NCBI GenBank assembly: GCA_947632555.1
Contig: CANRPU010000002.1
Coordinates: forward strand, 62,001-126,000
Reading direction: 5' to 3'
Origin: an uncultured Lachnospiraceae bacterium
GTDB taxonomy: Bacteria; Bacillota; Clostridia; Lachnospirales; Lachnospiraceae
DNA: 64,000 bases
Numbering within the stretch: position 1 is the first letter of the stretch; each line of letters starts with the position of its first letter. Made by a program: the position numbers and the translations under genes. Of this stretch, positions 57,808 through 64,000 are shown piece by piece. Under the pieces are notes generated by a model, which saw only the letters and a list, made by a program, of their open reading frames with translations, had not been told where the DNA came from and did no database searches.

Positions 57808-60800
57808 ATGGCAAAGAACAGTGGAAAGAAAAAGAATTTCAGGCTGCGCAGGAGAGTGCGCAGGACTCTGGGCGCGGCCTGTCTGATCACTTCGCTCCTG
57901 GTGGCGGCGATTCCTGTGCCGGAAGCCAGCGCGGCGGTGGCGGAAGAAAAGAAGCTGACCTGGGAGAAAGAGATCGGGACGGAAAAGTCCACCATTCCCA
58001 TGATCCCAAAGGATTGCCATACCATCTATACTACGGAGGACGGCCGGTATCAGTTCGCGTGGGTGCGGGCCTCGTCTTCCGATACCCAGATGATAGCGGT
58101 GATCCTGGGTTATAACGGCGGTACGCTGACCGGCGGCAATCTGGTGATACCGGATACCGTGGACGCGTATACCAAATTCAGCGAGAACGAAGGCACGGGT
58201 ACCGGTTACGTGGCGGTAAGCCAGAGCCAGAAGCCGCTGTACTATATGTCGAAGGTGGTATATGTAAAGGATGTTTCCGGCAACGATACGGAGGAGATTG
58301 ACGCGAAAAACAGCGTTTATTCCCCCTGCTATGCCAATACCCGCGACCAGTGGATGTACGTGGATCAGGGTGGGGAGAGAAAAGAGAGGCCCTTAACGGA
58401 CTTTTATTACCTGGATGGCGATGATTACAAGCCCACCAGCGATACCAATGAACAGTGGATCCGGCATATTACGGTGGCGTACATTGGCAATCAGTATCTG
58501 GAGCCGTATAAGGGAGTGCAGGCCTCGAAAGGCGCTCAGCAGGAATGGCAGATCGCGGATGCTGTTGCCACATCTGTCAATACGGAGCCCGGCAAGGGGA
58601 TCTTTGCCAATCAGGGTAATATTACCAATCTGACGGTGGGAGAACATCTGATCGGCATCGGCAATTACGCCTTTTATAACTGCAGTACGCTGAGGACCAT
58701 TCAGCTGGGCAACGGCATCCAGGAGATCGGACATCACGCGTTCGCGGAATGTCAGAACATGAATTCCATCGGCATGGATTTTAACAGCAGACTGAACTAT
58801 ATTTCCGATTACACCTTTTATAACTGCCGTTCCTTAAGCAGCTTTTCCCTGCCGGCGCAGGTGACCAGGATCTTCGATCATGCCTTTGACGGCTGCGAAA
58901 GCCTGACCGGTGTATACCTGAACGGGGAGGGACAGGACGGAAACAGCGTGACCGGGCTGAAGGAACTGGGGCATTATGTGTTTAACGGCTGCAGGTCCTT
59001 GTCGGATCTGGTGCTGCCCAGTTCTCTGACAGGAAGCGAGGAAAACGGCCAGAACAACGCCGTGCATTTAAACAATTTCGCGGGCTGTACCGCCCTGAAA
59101 CGCATCCAGGTTCTGGCGCCTTCCCTGCGTCTGGCAGCGGATACGGAGCCTGCGGGACAGCCGTATGCCTTTACCGTGGATAATTTCAAGGCGCAGGTGG
59201 ATCCCACGTTTTATTTTGAGGCGGAGGATGTTTCCGGCACCCATGACTATACCAAGGAAAACGTCATTGCCTTTAAATACGCCGGGCAGGATAAATACGA
59301 GATCATCATGCTGGAAAAGGCCGTGGAAGGCGGAACCGACGGCAAAGCAAAGTTGACTTATCAGGTCAACTCCCAGAACCAGCTTTTGTATTTTAATATG
59401 GACGCGCCGGTCAGTGAAGTGACCATTCCAAGCGCCATCGGCCCTTACGGCGTATCCGCCATCAATCACGGCAGTTTCGGGGGCGGCGGAGGAAGCTGTT
59501 ATTTAAAGAAGATCACCATTCCCGCCACGGTGACGTCCATCAATGACGATGCCTTTAAGGGCTGTCATAATCTGGAGCATGTGATATTCCAGGATGCCAG
59601 CCGGATCACCCATATCGGGACCAATGCCTTTGCCACCCAGCTTATGGACGGAGCCCATCAGGACCATTGCAAGAATCCGGGATTCCTGGACAGCGGAAGC
59701 GGGGAGTTTGTGGCGAAGCCAAAACTGACCTTTACGGGAGCGGTGGGAGCCGATATCGTACCGTTCAGCTATGCCATGAGCCCTTCCAGCAATATCAATC
59801 AGGGCAGCCAGCAAAAGACATATATTACCTATTACAGCGGCTGGCCTACCAATCTGGAGATCCGGTATGTGGAAAACACGGATGGCAGCGGCGGCGCGGC
59901 CACCCTGATAGATTATCCTACCTATGATGAACTGAAGGCCGGCACCAAATACGGAGAACAGAAAAGCGGCAGTTATGTGTATCCCTATATGACGGAGGAG
60001 TACGCCAAAGCGTCCAAGGATGCGATCACCCACTATGAGTCCGCTGCCCATATCACGGATCTGACGGACTATGAAAGACAGATCGTGGATGCCGCTCTGA
60101 ACGTGTCCGTGCCGGAAGGGGTAAAACGGATCACGCCCGGACTGTTTTCGGGGAAAACGGCGTCCCTGCAGGAGGACGGCACTTACAAGGTGGAGAAGGT
60201 ACCGGATCAGAAGGCGGATGACCATATCCAGACCGTGACTTTCGCGGATATCGCGGAATTTGAGCCATACAGCTTCAGCGGCTGCGATAAGCTGACCGCC
60301 ATCAATATCACCGGCGGCGAGGCGGCGCTGGATGATTATGCTTTCGCGTGGGATACCGATTCCGAGGAGAAAGAAAGCGGCGTTTCCCCGTTGACCACCG
60401 TGAATATGACAGGCGGCGGCAGCACCATCGGCAATTACGCGTTTGATAACGGCGCGAATCTGGAGAACGTGACCCTTTCCGCCACGGTATCCGAGCTGGG
60501 GCGGCGGCCTTTCAGAGCCTGCCCGAAGCTCAATGACGTGAATTTTTCCGGAGGTCCTTATTTTACCACGGAAAGAGCCATCATCTATGGAATGACGGAC
60601 GGCGCCAAATCCAGTATCGCCCAGTGTCTGGAAAGCAGAGGGACCATAAACGGCGGGCAGAACGGCGGTTCCAGCAGCTCTGTCAGCGCGGAAGAAACGG
60701 CGGGAGTTACTTCCATCGCGCCGGAAGCTTTCATGGACTGTGACGGCATAGGACTGGTAGACCTGAGAAACTCACAGGTGGCAAAAATCCCGGAAAAGGC

Positions 60801-62469
60801 GTTTGCCGATACTTCACAGTTAAATTCCGTGTATCTGCCGTCCCAGTACGCCCAGGCCATTGAGCAGGAAGCCTTCCACAACAGCAATGTGCGCTATGTG
60901 GAGATTCCCAAGAGCGTAGCGCTCATACAGCCTTCCGCGTTCAATACGGCGGAGCATCCCAGAACGGATGACGGGCAGCTGCAGATCATAGAGTTTTATT
61001 GCGAGGAAGGAACTCCGGCGGAAATTTTCGCCGATGAGTATGACAATATCATCGTAACCCATAAACCGGATTCCACGGAATTCGCGGTACAGTTCTGGTA
61101 TCAGGATCCCGCCGACCATGAGGCGGCGCCCGTCCTGCTGTCGGAGGAGAACGTACCGATAGGCGGGGACGCCCAGGCTCCGGAAGCTCCGGAATTTGAG
61201 GGATACCGTTTTACGGGGTGGCTGCCTGATTATCATAATGTAAGCGCTTCCCTGACGGTGATCGCGCAGTATGAAAAGATCGACTCCGAAGAAACCAAAT
61301 TTACCGTGCGCTATATCAACTGGGATGACAGCGTATGGTATGAGGCAAGAGTGGCGAAGGGCGAAGACGCGCCCAATATCGTACCGCCATCCAGAGAAGG
61401 TTATGTCTTTACCGGCTGGCGGCCGGCACTGACAAACATCACCGCGGACGTGGATGTGTACGCCCAGTTTGAGAAAGCGGAGAGCAGCAATGTGGGCGGC
61501 AACGGCAGCGGCGGCAGCGGCAGCGGAGGAGGCAGCGGATCCGGAAGCGGTGTCAGCGGAGGGGACGGTACCGGCACGGCACCCCAGATGTATACGCTGA
61601 CTGTCAGAAACGGAAGCGGTTCCGGCAGTTATGTGGCGGGAGCTACTGTGATCGTGGTTGCCAATGATCCGGCCAGCACCCAGCAGTTTGACAAGTGGAC
61701 ACAGGAAGGAAATGTGGATCTCAAGATGGCCAGTACCACGATCTCGGCTACCACGCTGATCATGCCGGCGGCAAACGCTACGGTAACGGCCAACTATGTC
61801 AATAAGTCCGGCGGAACTAACAATAACAGCGGCGGCGGTAACGGAGGAAGCGGCAACACCACGGTAAAGCCTTCGGTATCCGGTAACGGCGGCACCACTA
61901 CGGTTGTGATCGACAAAAACGGGCTTTCCAATACCGGCGTGGTATCGGTGGTGGTCAACGGCTCGTCCGATAATTTTGTCCTGAAGATCTCAGAGGACGC
62001 GGCCGCTACGGAAGCGGCGCTGCGGGCGCTTACAACAGAATTCGGAAGTCTGGAGAACGTTAAGTATTTTCCTATGGATATTTCCCTGTACGATTCCACG
62101 GGAAATACGAAGATCACGGATACTACCGGCCTTAAGATCACCATTACGCTGCCTCTGCCGGATTCCTTGGCTGACTACGCGGGCAATAACAGGATCGCGG
62201 GCGTGGTAGATGACAAACTGGATAAGCTCTCCCCGAAGTTTACTACGATTGACGGCGTTTCCTGCATCACCTTTACGGCGGAGCATTTTTCTCCCTATGT
62301 GATGTACGTGAACACCAATAACCTGGAATCCACAGGAGTGGTGGACAATTCGCCGAAGACGGGAGATATTCATCCCAAGTGGTTTGTAGCGGTCGGACTG
62401 GCATGTCTTTCCGTTATCCTGTTCGTAAAGCGGGATAAGACCGGAAAAAAGACGGTGGTCCGGGCCTGA
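57808..62469 (+). CDS. Sortase-anchored BspA-like leucine-rich repeat surface protein
   Basis: Signal peptide, many LRR_5 repeats (IGNYAFYNCSTLRTIQLGNGIQEIGHHAFAEC), two InlB-B-like repeats (GYRFTGWLPDYHNVSASLTVIAQYEK), Gly/Ser linker, C-terminal NSPKTGD-TM-KRDKTGKK sorting signal. Confidence 0.92.
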   Translation: MAKNSGKKKNFRLRRRVRRTLGAACLITSLLVAAIPVPEASAAVAEEKKLTWEKEIGTEKSTIPMIPKDCHTIYTTEDGRYQFAWVRASSSDTQMIAVILGYNGGTLTGGNLVIPDTVDAYTKFSENEGTGTGYVAVSQSQKPLYYMSKVVYVKDVSGNDTEEIDAKNSVYSPCYANTRDQWMYVDQGGERKERPLTDFYYLDGDDYKPTSDTNEQWIRHITVAYIGNQYLEPYKGVQASKGAQQEWQIADAVATSVNTEPGKGIFANQGNITNLTVGEHLIGIGNYAFYNCSTLRTIQLGNGIQEIGHHAFAECQNMNSIGMDFNSRLNYISDYTFYNCRSLSSFSLPAQVTRIFDHAFDGCESLTGVYLNGEGQDGNSVTGLKELGHYVFNGCRSLSDLVLPSSLTGSEENGQNNAVHLNNFAGCTALKRIQVLAPSLRLAADTEPAGQPYAFTVDNFKAQVDPTFYFEAEDVSGTHDYTKENVIAFKYAGQDKYEIIMLEKAVEGGTDGKAKLTYQVNSQNQLLYFNMDAPVSEVTIPSAIGPYGVSAINHGSFGGGGGSCYLKKITIPATVTSINDDAFKGCHNLEHVIFQDASRITHIGTNAFATQLMDGAHQDHCKNPGFLDSGSGEFVAKPKLTFTGAVGADIVPFSYAMSPSSNINQGSQQKTYITYYSGWPTNLEIRYVENTDGSGGAATLIDYPTYDELKAGTKYGEQKSGSYVYPYMTEEYAKASKDAITHYESAAHITDLTDYERQIVDAALNVSVPEGVKRITPGLFSGKTASLQEDGTYKVEKVPDQKADDHIQTVTFADIAEFEPYSFSGCDKLTAINITGGEAALDDYAFAWDTDSEEKESGVSPLTTVNMTGGGSTIGNYAFDNGANLENVTLSATVSELGRRPFRACPKLNDVNFSGGPYFTTERAIIYGMTDGAKSSIAQCLESRGTINGGQNGGSSSSVSAEETAGVTSIAPEAFMDCDGIGLVDLRNSQVAKIPEKAFADTSQLNSVYLPSQYAQAIEQEAFHNSNVRYVEIPKSVALIQPSAFNTAEHPRTDDGQLQIIEFYCEEGTPAEIFADEYDNIIVTHKPDSTEFAVQFWYQDPADHEAAPVLLSEENVPIGGDAQAPEAPEFEGYRFTGWLPDYHNVSASLTVIAQYEKIDSEETKFTVRYINWDDSVWYEARVAKGEDAPNIVPPSREGYVFTGWRPALTNITADVDVYAQFEKAESSNVGGNGSGGSGSGGGSGSGSGVSGGDGTGTAPQMYTLTVRNGSGSGSYVAGATVIVVANDPASTQQFDKWTQEGNVDLKMASTTISATTLIMPAANATVTANYVNKSGGTNNNSGGGNGGSGNTTVKPSVSGNGGTTTVVIDKNGLSNTGVVSVVVNGSSDNFVLKISEDAAATEAALRALTTEFGSLENVKYFPMDISLYDSTGNTKITDTTGLKITITLPLPDSLADYAGNNRIAGVVDDKLDKLSPKFTTIDGVSCITFTAEHFSPYVMYVNTNNLESTGVVDNSPKTGDIHPKWFVAVGLACLSVILFVKRDKTGKKTVVRA

Positions 62470-62492
62470 AACGGAAAGGCGCGGGAAGGCGT

Positions 62493-64000
62493 ATGAAGAA
62501 AACAGTGAGCGCGCTGCTTTTGGCCATGGCGCTGTTGGTAACGCAGATACCGGCTCTGCCGCTCTGGGCGGAAGAATCGGTATCCAAGGACTCGGATTTT
62601 CAGATGAATGGCACTATACTGATGAGTTATACAGGCACGGCGAAAACCGTGTCTGTTCCTGCTTCTGTCACGCAGATCGGAGCGGAGGCGTTTGCCGGGA
62701 ACACGACCATGGAAAAGCTGGAGTTTAAGGGAAGCGCGGTGGAGCAGATCGACTATCGGGCTTTTGCGGGCTGCGCAGGGCTGAAGGAGGTAAAACTGCC
62801 CAATTCCGTGAAAAAGCTGGGGAACGGCGCCTTTGCCGACTGTACCGGCCTGAAAAAACTGACTCTGGGCGCCGGGCTTTCCGAGCTGGGTATGGGCGTG
62901 TTCGCCGGCTGTCCGGCTCTGGAAACCATAGAGGTGGATAAGAACAACACGTCTTTCAGCGTGGGGGACGGCTGTCTGTACAATGAGGACAAGAGTATGC
63001 TTTACCTGCTTCTGCCGGTGAGAAAAACAGATACCTATACCATGCCTTCTACCGTTACGGACATTGCGGAATATGCTTTTTGGGGCTGCGAGTCCGTAAA
63101 GAGCATATCCTTGAGCAGCAGTCTGAAAAAGATACCGGATTATGCTTTCGCCAACTGCAGATCGCTGACCTGGATCAGCATCCCCTATTCGGTTTCCTCC
63201 ATTGGACTGAAAGCCTTCGCGGACTGTAAAAATCTGGAAAACGTCACCATTCCCGCGTCGGTACTGCGCATTCATGATACGGCGTTTGACGGCTGCCCCA
63301 GGCTGAATATCATAGCGGATGAAAATACGCCGGCCTATGATTTTTATCAGGCGTGGAAACAAAGAAACCCGGCGGACAGCGGAGCGCAGACTTCTTCCGG
63401 CGGCGGAGGCAAGATAGATCTGAGTACGCTGAGCGCCACCGGCTATCCGCCGTTTGACAATCTGCTTGAACGGTTGAATCAGATCGGCGCTCATCAGGGA
63501 AACGGGGAAGAAGCTCCTGCGGCGGATATTTCTTCGGGAAATGCTTCCGCGGGCGGCACGCAGAATGGGAATACACCTTCCGGCAGCGTGCTTGGGAGCA
63601 CATATGTGGTAGGCAACAGCGCCGTGATCCTGGCGGACGGCGGACTGCTTCCCGTGGGGGGAACGGTGACTGCCCCGGGGGCGGGGAGCCAGGAAGACGC
63701 GGATCATAACGGCGATGCCGCGCCAGGCTCTCAAACGGATCCGGAAAAGGAAGATTCCGGAAAAAACTATGATATTCCCAAGACCATTCTGGCGGGAGAA
63801 ACGATCCTGGCCGATCTGGCCTATTATCAGAGCAGCGCCATGGCGGGATATGCGTTCCCGGAAGGGATAGAAGAGATCGGAGAGTTTGCTTTCGCGCGCA
63901 GCAATCTGACCAGAGCGCGGATCCCTGACGGAGTGAAGACGATTTCTTACGGGGCCTTTTATCACTGTGATTATCTCAGCGAAGTAACGATCCCTGCTTC
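62493..64000 (+). CDS. Second BspA-like LRR surface protein, truncated by window end
   Basis: Own translation: MKKTVSALLLAMALLVTQIPALPLWAEESVSKDSDFQMNGTILMSYTGTAKTVSVPASVTQIGAEAFAG...; absent from the ORF track because it has no stop in the window. Confidence 0.88.
   Translation, partial: MKKTVSALLLAMALLVTQIPALPLWAEESVSKDSDFQMNGTILMSYTGTAKTVSVPASVTQIGAEAFAGNTTMEKLEFKGSAVEQIDYRAFAGCAGLKEVKLPNSVKKLGNGAFADCTGLKKLTLGAGLSELGMGVFAGCPALETIEVDKNNTSFSVGDGCLYNEDKSMLYLLLPVRKTDTYTMPSTVTDIAEYAFWGCESVKSISLSSSLKKIPDYAFANCRSLTWISIPYSVSSIGLKAFADCKNLENVTIPASVLRIHDTAFDGCPRLNIIADENTPAYDFYQAWKQRNPADSGAQTSSGGGGKIDLSTLSATGYPPFDNLLERLNQIGAHQGNGEEAPAADISSGNASAGGTQNGNTPSGSVLGSTYVVGNSAVILADGGLLPVGGTVTAPGAGSQEDADHNGDAAPGSQTDPEKEDSGKNYDIPKTILAGETILADLAYYQSSAMAGYAFPEGIEEIGEFAFARSNLTRARIPDGVKTISYGAFYHCDYLSEVTIPA

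Noticed and set aside
62370-63965. 531-aa minus-strand ORF opposite the second LRR protein
   Set aside because: Antisense of a GC-rich coding frame; the plus frame encodes clear signal peptide and LRR repeats.

Overview
Chromosomal window from a low-to-mid GC Firmicute, probably Clostridia/Lachnospiraceae-like (inferred from gene content and style). Housekeeping flanks: thrC (5' truncated), gltA, deoC, M24 aminopeptidase, pckA on the left; 6S-like RNA, SpoIID-like protein, YihY, T-box-pheST, M18 peptidase, queA, PilZ, tyrA, EF-G-like, leuS on the right. The centre (about 8.2-39.5 kb) is a large surface-glycan locus. It has a higher-GC left arm (membrane proteins, UDP-sugar dehydrogenase, GT2, epimerase/dehydratase), a visibly AT-rich 18 kb core (acyltransferase, several GTs including a GT11 fucosyltransferase, nucleotidyltransferase-kinase fusion, SIS, HAD, two small proteins, pyruvyltransferase, SGNH-like, FrhB-hexapeptide fusion, flippase) and a higher-GC right arm encoding a GDP-D-glycero-D-manno-heptose pathway (HddA, HddC-GmhB fusion, GmhA). 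The most striking feature is that the AT-rich core is bracketed by two direct copies of one module: a matching promoter, a ~150-nt leader with four conserved hairpins (changes in loops or compensatory), a coiled-coil heptad-repeat gene built from 21-bp units, and a strong terminator. The right end carries a class B sortase beside BspA-like LRR surface proteins; the first ends in an SPKTG sorting signal and the second runs off the window. No transposase, integrase, reverse transcriptase, CRISPR array, tRNA or rRNA was recognised.
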